Below, one piece after another: positions 1-7,199 of a stretch of 57,192 nucleotides of DNA. The position numbers and the translations under genes are program-made. Numbering within the stretch: the first letter of the stretch is position 1; every line of letters starts with the position of its first letter. The notes beneath the pieces were generated by a model, which saw nothing but the letters and a program-made list of their open reading frames with translations, did no database searches and had not been told where the DNA came from. The DNA is from a virus: the IMG/VR virus record IMGVR_UViG_3300028025_001682, positions 1 to 57,192 of that record; one strand, 5' to 3'.

Positions 1-1
1 G

Positions 2-1690
2 GTGCTAGGATCTAACCTAGACCTAGGTGGAGATGACACAGGTTCACGTAACGGCACGGGCAAGACCACAATGATCAATGCACTAAGTTATGCATTGTAC
101 GGGCAGGCTCTAACTAACATCAAAAAAGAGAATTTGATCAATAAAACTAACGGCAAAGCTATGTTAGTCACTGTTGAGTTTGAGAAAAACGGCGTTAATT
201 ATCGCATCGAGCGAGGCCGCAAACCTAATGTTCTTAAATTGTATGTCAACGATCAAGAACTAAAGTCAGAAGAAAAAGAAGACGAAGCTCAGGGCGATAG
301 TCGCGAAACGCAAAAAGCCATTGAACAGATGTTAGAGATGACTCACACTATGTTCAAGCACTTAGTAGCTCTTAACACTTACACAGAACCGTTCCTGAGT
401 ATGAAGGCTGCTGAACAGCGTGAAGTTATTGAACAACTATTGGGCATTACTTTGCTTTCAGAAAAAGCAGAAGCACTAAAAGCACAGATTAAAGAAAGCA
501 AAGATTCTATTCAAATTGAAACTGTTAGAATTGAAGCGATTAAAACTGCCAACAGTAACGTACAAAAAAGTATCGACAGCTTAAAAATTAAAAGTTCAGC
601 TTGGGAATCTAAGAAAGAAGCAGACATAGAAAATCTAGGTCGTGCTATGATGCGACTTGAGAATGTTGACATTGAAGCAGAGCTAGCGGCTCATTTGCGG
701 ATAAGAGAGTGGGCTGAAAATGATACAAAGATTAAAAATCTTAACAAACAGCGAGCTACATTAGAGTCAGCTGTAGGACAAGCTGAAAAGTCTGTTAAGA
801 AATACAGCAAAGATCTTGAAAGTCTAGCAGATAAAAAGTGTCATGCCTGCGAACAACAGCTTCACGATCACAAACACGAAGAAATGTCTGCTACAGCTAA
901 CAAGCATTTGTTAGAAGCAGTAGAATATTTTGAAAAAGTCAGTGTTGGTCTTAATAAAATCATAGAAGAAATTGCTGCCATTGGTGAGTTGCCCCGCAAG
1001 CCGCAGACGTTCTATGACACAGAAGCCGAAGCACTGGGTCATAAAAACAACTTGGACGGTTTAGAAAAGAGTCTAACTGCTAAGATTGATGAACAAAATC
1101 CCTATGAAGAACAGATTGAAGAACTAAACAATACTGCTATTCAAGAAATTAACTGGGAAGAAGTTAACACATTGACCAAGTTAAAGGACCATCAAGAGTT
1201 CTTACACAAACTGTTAACTAACAAAGACTCGTTTATTCGTAAGAAAATCATTGATCAAAACTTGAGTTACTTAAATAAACGACTAAGCTACTATATCGAC
1301 AAGCTAGGACTTCCGCATAGAGTAGTTTTCCAAAATGATCTTAATGTTGAGATTACTCAACTAGGACAAGATCTCGATTTTGATAATCTGAGTCGTGGCG
1401 AACGTAACAGATTAATCTTAAGTATGAGCTTTGCCTTCCGTGATGTATGGGAAGGACTGTATCAAAGTATTAATTTATTGTTTATTGATGAACTTGTAGA
1501 CGCTGGAATGGATAGTGCTGGTGTAGAGTCTGCACTGGCTGTCCTGAAAAAGATGGCCAGGGAGCGCAATAAGAATATATACTTAATATCGCACAAGGAT
1601 GAACTTGTAGGCCGAGTAAACAATGTACTCCGAGTTATCAAAGAGAACGGTTTTACCAGTTATTCAAACGATGTAGACTATGTTGAATGA
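2..1690 (+). CDS. 46: gp46 recombination endonuclease subunit (SbcC/Rad50-like), 5' truncated by window edge
   Basis: This is the ATPase subunit of the T4 gp46-gp47 complex (SbcC/Rad50 family). That complex resects DNA ends for recombination-dependent replication and host DNA degradation. Visible motifs are a Walker A loop near residues 14-23 (GSRNGTGKTT), a long coiled-coil region with a zinc-hook CxxC (C280-H-A-C283), the ABC signature LSRGE at about 463-467 and Walker B LLFIDE with D496/E497. All catalytic motifs are intact. The reading frame is open to the left edge and Walker A lies unusually close to the first residue, so roughly 20-30 N-terminal residues are probably outside the window. 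The GTG at position 2 is not a trusted start. It overlaps the next gene by 11 nt, which suggests translational coupling. Confidence 0.95.
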   Translation: MLGSNLDLGGDDTGSRNGTGKTTMINALSYALYGQALTNIKKENLINKTNGKAMLVTVEFEKNGVNYRIERGRKPNVLKLYVNDQELKSEEKEDEAQGDSRETQKAIEQMLEMTHTMFKHLVALNTYTEPFLSMKAAEQREVIEQLLGITLLSEKAEALKAQIKESKDSIQIETVRIEAIKTANSNVQKSIDSLKIKSSAWESKKEADIENLGRAMMRLENVDIEAELAAHLRIREWAENDTKIKNLNKQRATLESAVGQAEKSVKKYSKDLESLADKKCHACEQQLHDHKHEEMSATANKHLLEAVEYFEKVSVGLNKIIEEIAAIGELPRKPQTFYDTEAEALGHKNNLDGLEKSLTAKIDEQNPYEEQIEELNNTAIQEINWEEVNTLTKLKDHQEFLHKLLTNKDSFIRKKIIDQNLSYLNKRLSYYIDKLGLPHRVVFQNDLNVEITQLGQDLDFDNLSRGERNRLILSMSFAFRDVWEGLYQSINLLFIDELVDAGMDSAGVESALAVLKKMARERNKNIYLISHKDELVGRVNNVLRVIKENGFTSYSNDVDYVE

Positions 1691-1967
1691 AGAGATAAAC
1701 AAGTATAACAATTTGTATTCACAGTTAGTCAGTGCCTTTGCAGAACTACATAATCATAATTTGGTTTTTGTAAAGACGCAGGGCAGAGAACCTGGCTTCC
1801 GCTGTAGAGAACAACTTAGAATTGTTGAAGAAGCGGCCAAGCAATTAAAACGGCAAAGCCAATTAGTCTGCAAAGAAAATTTAGCTAATATAAGATTAGA
1901 AAAGAAACTTAAAAAAGAGGAAAAGAAAAATGTCAAACACCGTAGAACAACTAAAAAGTCAATTTGA
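1680..1967 (+). CDS. Small basic hypothetical protein following gp46
   Basis: I do not recognise this 95-residue protein. It is mostly helical by composition and strongly basic at its C-terminus, where a lysine/arginine-rich tail follows about residue 70. It contains three cysteines (two near residues 42 and 63) but no clear metal-binding spacing. It starts inside the end of gp46 (11-nt overlap) and its 3' end overlaps the next gene by about 38 nt, so the three genes look like one translationally coupled unit. The basic tail could bind nucleic acid, but that is inference only. Confidence 0.7.
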   Translation: MLNEEINKYNNLYSQLVSAFAELHNHNLVFVKTQGREPGFRCREQLRIVEEAAKQLKRQSQLVCKENLANIRLEKKLKKEEKKNVKHRRTTKKSI

Positions 1968-2127
1968 AGCATTCTTAGCAGAAGATGCAAAATTCACAGG
2001 AGGCAATAGCGCAGCCGGAACTCGCAGTCGTAAAGCTCTAGCAGAGTTAAGTAAGCTAGTAAAAGCAAGACGCAATGAGATCACAGAAGAAAAGAATGCC
2101 CGCAAGGAAGCTAAGGCAGCAAAATAA
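1930..2127 (+). CDS. Histone H1/Hc1-like small DNA-binding protein
   Basis: This 65-residue, alanine/lysine/arginine-rich helical protein resembles the N-terminal helical domain of Hc1-type histone-like proteins (chlamydial HctA family), which also occur in T4-like phages of aquatic bacteria. The part that resembles the family runs from about residue 25 (GNSAAGTRSRKALAELSK) to the basic C-terminus. A role in compacting or organising phage or host DNA is inferred from the family. It begins at ATG 1930 behind a purine-rich ribosome-binding site (AAGAGGAAAAG), inside the 3' end of the previous gene. Only 3 nt separate it from the GIY-YIG gene. The Hc1 assignment is by pattern only; another small helical nucleoid protein is possible. 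Confidence 0.7.
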   Translation: MSNTVEQLKSQFEAFLAEDAKFTGGNSAAGTRSRKALAELSKLVKARRNEITEEKNARKEAKAAK

Positions 2128-2130
2128 TTA

Positions 2131-2559
2131 ATGACTTGGACTTATCAAGGACAAGTTGTAAATGAATTACCTGAAGACTGTGTTGGTTTTGTATATTGCA
2201 TTACCAATATAGCTTCGGGGCGCCAATACATTGGCAAAAAATTAGCAAAATTTAGTAAAACGACCTACAAGACTGTAAAGTTGAAGAACGGCACCAAGAA
2301 GAAAAAGAAGATTCGAAGCAAAATCGACAGCGACTGGCAGGAATATTACGGGTCCAGTCCTAATTTAACAGCAGACATCAACGCACTAGGCAAAGACAAT
2401 TTCTCAAGAGAAATACTATACTATTGTACATCTAAAGCACAAACATCTTACATTGAGGCCCGAGAACAATTCGACCGCAAAGTATTAGAATCCGATGATT
2501 ATTATAACGGACATATTCAAGTCCGTGTACATGGCTCCCACATAAAATCTAAAATTTAA
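2131..2559 (+). CDS. GIY-YIG-domain protein (Seg-like endonuclease or relative)
   Basis: The N-terminal half carries a GIY-YIG nuclease signature: GFVYCITN starting at about residue 19 for the first strand and RQYIGKK at about 32-38 for the second. A conserved-looking glutamate in SYIEAREQF near residue 110 could be the metal-binding acid. A lysine-rich insertion (about 48-65) lies between the signature and the helices. The protein is 142 aa, shorter than T4 SegA-F proteins and lacking an obvious C-terminal DNA-binding domain. It may therefore be a free-standing homing endonuclease remnant or a nuclease conserved for another task. It lies directly upstream of the structured non-coding region at 2561-2995, a position where mobile endonucleases are often found, but no intron boundary could be shown. 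Confidence 0.75.
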   Translation: MTWTYQGQVVNELPEDCVGFVYCITNIASGRQYIGKKLAKFSKTTYKTVKLKNGTKKKKKIRSKIDSDWQEYYGSSPNLTADINALGKDNFSREILYYCTSKAQTSYIEAREQFDRKVLESDDYYNGHIQVRVHGSHIKSKI

Positions 2560-2560
2560 G

Positions 2561-2995
2561 GCACCTTAAGCGGTAACAAGCAAGCGTCAGCTAATATCGG
2601 ACGCCCAATACCTGGACCTCGGGTCGCAGGGAACGGAAATCTCTTGCCGCTAAGAGTACTCAACCACTGCCCGGATGGATGAAGATCGCTAATAAGACCT
2701 GCGATTTGGTTGTTTGAAAAGGAATGAATAGGCAAAATGAGGGGATAGAGACACCCCACGTTTACTAATATGTTAGCGTATATTTGTAAACCGCCGCTGG
2801 AATAAGACTGAGCTCGTGGTACAGGCCAACCGCCACTGTAATGCTTTAACGCTAAGTGACATATGTTCGACTCGAATAATGTTTCTTTGCCCGTCCTGGG
2901 CAAAGTGTGACTGAACGATCTGAATAATATTATTTCGTCTTCGACGAAGTATGTGCTCTGAGTGTTAACGAAAGAGCAAATGAGCGTCAGCTCAT
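2561..2995 (+). ncRNA. Candidate large structured RNA with three-way junction and loop pseudoknot
   Basis: This roughly 435-nt stretch lacks a credible gene but is packed with complementary segments. 2565-2580 pairs with 2643-2654 (12 bp with two bulges) and encloses hairpins 2584-2588/2600-2604 (GCGTC/GACGC) and 2611-2618/2622-2630 (CCTGGACC with GGTCgCAGG). 2661-2665/2708-2712 and 2683-2689/2701-2707 form a nested stem. Hairpin 2760-2791 (GTTTAC/GTAAAC and AATAT/ATATT) has loop TTAGCGT (2773-2779), which is complementary to ACGCTAA at 2849-2855: a pseudoknot. Further hairpins are 2885-2905 (CTTTGCCC/GGGCAAAG), 2934-2948, 2954-2978 and 2980-2995. Large phage-borne ornate RNAs (GOLLD, ROOL) are known, but I cannot assign this one. 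The strand is inferred from the flanking genes; its promoter was not identified. Confidence 0.6.
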
Positions 2996-3003
2996 TATAA
3001 ATA
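2996..3003 (+). promoter_or_regulatory. Late promoter box TATAAATA
   Basis: This is an exact match to the T4-type late promoter octamer (recognised by a gp55-type sigma in T4). It sits 26 nt upstream of the ATG at 3030 and directly after the last hairpin of the structured region. It would drive the Pro/Thr-rich gene. Confidence 0.75.
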
Positions 3004-3029
3004 AAAGAAATATTATAGGAATTCCCTAA

Positions 3030-3908
3030 ATGAAAATTAATGAACTTATCGCTGAACAACAAAATATAGAAGAGGGTATTGGGTCGTTCCTCGGTAAAGC
3101 AGCTGGACATGTAGCAGGTGCAACAGGTGCCGCATGGAGAGATGCCAAACAGGGATACAAAGATGCAAAAGCTGTATGGGATCCAAAAGATCCTCCTGGA
3201 ACCTATAATAATGATCCTGCAACAAATGGAGCCGCACCTGCAGGTGGTCCAAATCCTGATGAACTAAGAAAGCAGGCAGCCGAATTAACTAAACAAGCTG
3301 ATCAAATAGAAAAGACTGCTAGTCAACCTGCACCAGCTCCTACTACACCTCCGCCCGCTCCAACAAATACAACAGCTCCTGCACCTAATACTGAACCTGC
3401 TGCTCAAACAGAACCAGCAGCGCCCGATCAATGGCCAGCAGGGCTTCCTAAGTTTAATTCAGTTACAGGACAAAAATTTACAAGCCCTGAAGAAGCAGAA
3501 CAGGTAACTAATTCTCCAGAATTTAAACAACAAATGGCAGACGTTGCCGCTGGCAAAGATCCAGGAGGTGTTCAAGCTACACAACAGCCAGCACCGGCAC
3601 CTACTACTCCTGCGCCAACTGCACCGGCTCCAACAACTCCTGCACCTACAACTCCGCCAGCAAGTACGCCTCCTACAACAGGCGGCAAGTTAACTAAAGC
3701 ACAACAGGATGCTATGAAAGCTAAATTACAAGGTAAGAGAGCAGCAGGTCAAACTACCGCTAGTCAAACAGGTTCTGGATTTAAGGACTACGTAGGTGGC
3801 AGTGGAGAAAGAATGACCGGTGTTGATGCCAGTGGTGCTCCAGTTTATCAAAAGATACAGCGCGAAGGCGTTGAGTTCCGTAGTAACTTCTTGGGAATGA
3901 TGATTTAA
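3030..3908 (+). CDS. Pro/Thr/Ala-rich protein with predicted prohead-protease leader
   Basis: This 292-residue protein is of unknown function. The N-terminal 15 residues form a short charged helix ending in I-E-E|G, which fits the T4 gp21 protease consensus (I/L-x-E before a small residue). A glycine/alanine-rich segment (SFLGKAAGHVAGATG) follows, then long proline/threonine/alanine-rich linkers (about 95-140 and 185-225) that are likely disordered. The C-terminus ends in a compact segment with NFLGMMI. By analogy with T4 internal proteins and Alt, the leader could target it into the prohead; that is inference. It is transcribed from the TATAAATA box at 2996 and converges on the leftward gp26 operon, overlapping that operon's end by 4 nt. 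Confidence 0.8.
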   Translation: MKINELIAEQQNIEEGIGSFLGKAAGHVAGATGAAWRDAKQGYKDAKAVWDPKDPPGTYNNDPATNGAAPAGGPNPDELRKQAAELTKQADQIEKTASQPAPAPTTPPPAPTNTTAPAPNTEPAAQTEPAAPDQWPAGLPKFNSVTGQKFTSPEEAEQVTNSPEFKQQMADVAAGKDPGGVQATQQPAPAPTTPAPTAPAPTTPAPTTPPASTPPTTGGKLTKAQQDAMKAKLQGKRAAGQTTASQTGSGFKDYVGGSGERMTGVDASGAPVYQKIQREGVEFRSNFLGMMI

Positions 3909-4123
3909 AAGAACGGCAAGCCCGAATCTTTGGTTATATTTAAATTCTCTTCGATTAGCTGTCCAATAAGTAATCGATCATCTACGGTCAACATAAATGC
4001 TTCTGATATGGTCATGCCCCCGCGCATGTACCAACATAATTTAAAAAGCTCCTCTCTTAAGGCTTTTGTATCTTTTTCATATTCTTTAACAACGCGATCA
4101 ATGCCTTCGTTGTCAAGATACAA
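3905..4123 (-). CDS. Frameshift extension of gp26 (gp51/gpT-like C-terminal region)
   Basis: This short 72-codon frame follows gp26. Its only available start is a TTG at 4123 with no ribosome-binding site. It is in the -1 frame relative to gp26 and stays open back to the slippery heptamer at 4135-4141. It is therefore most likely translated as a -1 frameshift extension of gp26, entering at about 4135 and adding about 76 residues. The sequence is helical and charged, with the segment ELFKLCWYMRGGMTISEAFM followed by VDDRLLIGQLIEENL. In lambda-like tails, gpG and gpGT made this way are tail-assembly chaperones for the tape measure. An adjacent tape-measure gene supports the same role here. Independent translation from TTG is the alternative. 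Confidence 0.75.
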   Translation of the reverse strand: MYLDNEGIDRVVKEYEKDTKALREELFKLCWYMRGGMTISEAFMLTVDDRLLIGQLIEENLNITKDSGLPFF

Positions 4124-4141
4124 AAGCCTTAGACGAAAAAA
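4058..4141 (-). promoter_or_regulatory. Programmed -1 ribosomal frameshift element in gp26
   Basis: On the leftward mRNA the gp26 frame ends ACT TTT TTC GTC TAA. It contains the canonical slippery heptamer U UUU UUC (4141-4135). Three nt later a perfect 17-bp inverted repeat begins: TAAGGCTTTTGTATCTT at 4131-4115 pairs with its complement at 4074-4058. The loop holds an inner stem ACAACG/CGTTGT. The -1 frame is open straight into the 72-codon downstream ORF. A slippery site, a close downstream stem and an in-frame extension together are the classic arrangement. Confidence 0.8.
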
Positions 4142-5004
4142 GTTGCAGGATCAAATACCATTGGTACTTCAACAGTGTCACCTGTAAATCCTTTTTCACG
4201 CATTTCGTCTGTGACGTTTACAATAACAGGCTTGATAGTATTAATTTCTCTCAACCGATCCAAGTGTTCCTGAATCTTATTAAAGATATCTTTGTCAACA
4301 TTCTCAATAAACTCAGCAATAAATCTTGGATTATCAGTACTGCCTTCGCTAGAATCGATTCTAATGATACTTGACTGTACCATACCTAGTGTAATATCAG
4401 TTAACTTACTAAAACTTTCTTTAAACAGCTTTAACTTTTCTGCTTCTTCAAGTTTATCGTTGTTGACTACTTGTATGATTTTTTGAGTTTCAAAAGTTTT
4501 TAGAGCACTTTCGCTGATTTGTTTATAGGTCATAGGACGTACAAACACAGTTAGATCATCAGTGACTTGTACAACAGGATCCCAAGTAACGTTATTGAGC
4601 AAGGAGTCCATGACAGTTCTTAGGTCAACAGTATATTCCATTTCGATATCATCACCGAATGTAATGGGAGTTGTCATTTTTTCACCGTAGGTTGCTAGTC
4701 TGATAGCAATTAGGGCAACATCTAAATCAATGTTAGGCATGTGCCAAGCATTTTTAATATTTGGAATACAATGCTGGATAACATCTACAACTGCTTGCCC
4801 GCTCATAACAGCGTCTGGAACTTTCAACATTAATTCATCTTTGGCAGTCATGGAGTAAACTGGATATTCTCCAGTTTCTGTAGGAATAATAGTGCCTGCT
4901 GGCCAATATTCACCGTTGCTGGGCAATCTAATATAGATCTTTGGTTGCCTCATAAACGAAGCTAACGGGTTAGGTTGTTGCATTGGTGGGACGTTGGCTA
5001 CCAT
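4129..5004 (-). CDS. 26: gp26-like baseplate hub / tail-assembly chaperone
   Basis: The 291-residue zero-frame product resembles the T4_baseplate family (gp26) of aquatic T4-like phages: an N-terminal MQQPNPLASFMRQPKIYIRL, then LPSNGEYWPAG and TGEYPVYSMTAKDELMLKVP, and a middle region with IRPM-type VRPMTYKQISESALKTFETQ. I chose ATG 5004 because it is preceded by GGAGATA and gives the expected N-terminus; an in-frame ATG 14 codons upstream lacks support and would place the start on top of the late promoter. A -1 frameshift at its last codons would append about 76 residues. In T4, gp26 is needed for baseplate hub assembly. Position next to the tape-measure gene and the frameshift both argue for a tail-assembly chaperone role. 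Confidence 0.85.
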   Translation of the reverse strand: MVANVPPMQQPNPLASFMRQPKIYIRLPSNGEYWPAGTIIPTETGEYPVYSMTAKDELMLKVPDAVMSGQAVVDVIQHCIPNIKNAWHMPNIDLDVALIAIRLATYGEKMTTPITFGDDIEMEYTVDLRTVMDSLLNNVTWDPVVQVTDDLTVFVRPMTYKQISESALKTFETQKIIQVVNNDKLEEAEKLKLFKESFSKLTDITLGMVQSSIIRIDSSEGSTDNPRFIAEFIENVDKDIFNKIQEHLDRLREINTIKPVIVNVTDEMREKGFTGDTVEVPMVFDPATFFV

Positions 5005-5017
5005 GGTTTGTATCTCC

Positions 5018-5025
5018 GATAAATA
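5018..5025 (+). promoter_or_regulatory. Late promoter box GATAAATA for the tape-measure operon
   Basis: This is a 7/8 match to TATAAATA, 53 nt upstream of ATG 5079. It faces the leftward box at 5047-5054, so the two transcripts would start a few bases apart and overlap slightly. Confidence 0.65.
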
Positions 5026-5046
5026 AATGATGCTAAATGAATACAA

Positions 5047-5054
5047 TATTTATC
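5047..5054 (-). promoter_or_regulatory. Late promoter box GATAAATA for the gp26 operon
   Basis: The plus strand reads TATTTATC, giving GATAAATA on the minus strand, 42 nt upstream of the gp26 ATG at 5004. It is arranged face to face with the rightward box at 5018-5025. Confidence 0.65.
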
Positions 5055-5078
5055 TACGCAGATAACCACTGAGAAACA

Positions 5079-7196
5079 ATGGCAGACGTCACCGGATCGA
5101 TAGGCAACGAATATGTAGAACTGAATAATGCAGCCACGGAGGCTACATTAAAGCAACTCGTGCAGGCTGTTCAAAAACAGGCCGGAGCAGGTGCCGCAGG
5201 TGCAGTAGGATCAACAGCTGGAGCCGCTGGTGTTAATACTGCTTCAATTGAAGCAGCCAAAGCCGCAGCCAAAGCCCAAAAAGAGCTTGGCGAAAAAGCA
5301 GATAATCTTAAAAAGACATTCTCCGCCCTAGCAGAAGGCATGATGCAGTTAGGTGGAAAGCTACTTGACGGCACTGACAAGAGCAGCGATCTATTTTCAG
5401 CGTTTGAAAGATTACCAGGTGCCGCAGGATTAGTTGCTAGCGGATTTGCAAAAGTAGCAAGATTTCAAGAAGAAAACTTAGGGGCTTATCAAAAGATTAC
5501 AGATGCTGGAGTTAGCTTTGGCGGCAGTCTAACTGATATGCGAACTGCGGCGGCCAGCACATATATGACATTAGATCAGTTTGCAGGCCTAATGAAACGC
5601 AACAGTGAAACATTTGCAAAGATGGGAGGTACTGCTGAACAGGGCGCAAGAGCGTTTACTGGACTTAGTAATTCATTAATGAAAAGTGAAGCTGGAGATA
5701 ATCTAAGAGCATTGGGATATACTTCAGAACAAGTTAATGAAGGACTTGCAGGATATTTGGCCAACACAGGTGCTCGCACTAAACAAGAAATGCAAAATAC
5801 CGCGGCAATTACCAAAGGTGCTAGCGAGTATTTGACTCAATTAGATGGACTGGCTGCTATTACAGGTAAGAGCAGAGAAGAACAAGAAAAAGCATTAAAA
5901 CAAGCTAATGCTAATGCAGCCTACGAACAATTTAAAATGGGCATGTCTGAAGAACAACGTGCGGCATACGATAAAGGCATGGCAGAAATGAGTGCTAAGT
6001 TTGGTAAAGCAGGCGAAGATTTGTTTAAATCTCAGGCTATGGGATTACCTCCTATGACTGAAGCTGCACAAAAATTACAAGCACTAAGTCCTGAGGTAGC
6101 TAAAGCAAGTCAAGGTATGGCTGATGTAGGTAAGCGAGGAGGGTCGGCTGCTGAAACTCTTAAGCTATCTGCACAAGCAACTGAAGGTGCTGCCAATGCT
6201 GCTAAACGATTATCAGGCGTAGCAGGAGCTTTAAGTTTTTCAACGGACAGCACGAGTCAAGCAATGATGGGATTAACTAAAGAGTCAAATAGAGCAAGAG
6301 CGCAGGGTACAGAAACAGCAGCCGCAGGTGAAAGACAACAACGAGAAATTGCAGAAGAACAAAAGAAACGTCAAGAGTCTGAAGCTAAAGCCGCAGTTGA
6401 ATCTCAGAAAGCTATACAAGAACTTGGTCAGGCACTATTAAGTATTTTAATGCCTGCAATTAAATTATTAACCGCTGTAATAAATCCTTTGGCTAAATTT
6501 GTCAGCGCAGTTATGGTACAGTTTGAAAAGTTAGGCACTACTTTGCAGTTGATAACCGTAGCAGGCTTAGCGTTTCTAGCTTTTAAAAAATTAGAATTAG
6601 CAAGGGCACAGGCAGGACAAATTCCAACAGGCGGTGGTGGTGGAGCAGGCGGTCTTGGTGGCTCAGGTATTGGCAAAGGTATTGGCAGCAGACTAGCCGG
6701 ATCAGTTAAAGGTGGCGTAGGTGGTCTAGTTGGTGGACTTGCTCTTGGTGCAGCCGCAGACTATGCTGCCAGTAACGGAATGGAAAAGACGGGTGCAGGA
6801 TTAGATATTGCAGGCCAGGCAGCTACCTTTGCAGGTACTGGTGCTATGTTGGGTAGTATTGTTCCAGGAGTAGGTACAGCTATAGGTGCTGGACTAGGAG
6901 CAGCGGCAGGTGGCGCATACGGACTTTACCAAAATTGGGGCAAGTTATTTGGCGAGTCTGGACAGAAAAAAGCCGCAGATGGATTAATGGTAAACACTCC
7001 GACTAGTATCCTAGCTGGAGAAGCAGGTCCGGAGATTGTAGCACCGACTAGACACTTTGAAAATTTACAGAACGAGCTACAGACGTTAAATAAACAAACA
7101 GCAGAGATGCTAAGGTACCTTAAAGAAACCTCAGAGTATACTAGAAATACTGCGGATGCTACCAAAGGATTAAGCGGGAACCTTTTTAAATTTTAA
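5079..7196 (+). CDS. Tail tape measure protein (gp29 role)
   Basis: This 705-residue, alanine/glycine-rich, largely helical protein has the hallmarks of a tape measure. A long charged helical region runs to about 440. Two hydrophobic stretches follow (about 451-480 around LLSILMPAIKLLTAVI, and about 490-505 LITVAGLAFLAF), then glycine-rich segments at about 515-620. A GEAGPEIVAP motif near 644 is common close to tape-measure C-termini. It would set tail tube length and be ejected during infection. It is somewhat longer than T4 gp29 (590 aa). It lies divergently next to the frameshifting gp26 gene, as expected for a tape measure and its chaperones. Only 3 nt separate it from gp20. The function is inferred from architecture and position. 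Confidence 0.8.
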   Translation: MADVTGSIGNEYVELNNAATEATLKQLVQAVQKQAGAGAAGAVGSTAGAAGVNTASIEAAKAAAKAQKELGEKADNLKKTFSALAEGMMQLGGKLLDGTDKSSDLFSAFERLPGAAGLVASGFAKVARFQEENLGAYQKITDAGVSFGGSLTDMRTAAASTYMTLDQFAGLMKRNSETFAKMGGTAEQGARAFTGLSNSLMKSEAGDNLRALGYTSEQVNEGLAGYLANTGARTKQEMQNTAAITKGASEYLTQLDGLAAITGKSREEQEKALKQANANAAYEQFKMGMSEEQRAAYDKGMAEMSAKFGKAGEDLFKSQAMGLPPMTEAAQKLQALSPEVAKASQGMADVGKRGGSAAETLKLSAQATEGAANAAKRLSGVAGALSFSTDSTSQAMMGLTKESNRARAQGTETAAAGERQQREIAEEQKKRQESEAKAAVESQKAIQELGQALLSILMPAIKLLTAVINPLAKFVSAVMVQFEKLGTTLQLITVAGLAFLAFKKLELARAQAGQIPTGGGGGAGGLGGSGIGKGIGSRLAGSVKGGVGGLVGGLALGAAADYAASNGMEKTGAGLDIAGQAATFAGTGAMLGSIVPGVGTAIGAGLGAAAGGAYGLYQNWGKLFGESGQKKAADGLMVNTPTSILAGEAGPEIVAPTRHFENLQNELQTLNKQTAEMLRYLKETSEYTRNTADATKGLSGNLFKF

Positions 7197-7199
7197 ATT

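Noticed and set aside
2855-2885. TTCGACT resembling a tRNA or tmRNA T-loop
   Set aside because: The flanking stem has a mismatch, no acceptor stem or anticodon/D arms could be built, and no tag-peptide frame was found.
2561-2995. Group I or group II intron next to the GIY-YIG gene
   Set aside because: No P7/G-binding core or domain V was recognised and neither flank continues a split gene.
2556-3110. A 184-codon open frame on the minus strand across the structured region
   Set aside because: It overlaps both neighbours, resembles no protein family, has no ribosome-binding site or late box of its own, and the same bases are better explained by extensive RNA pairing.
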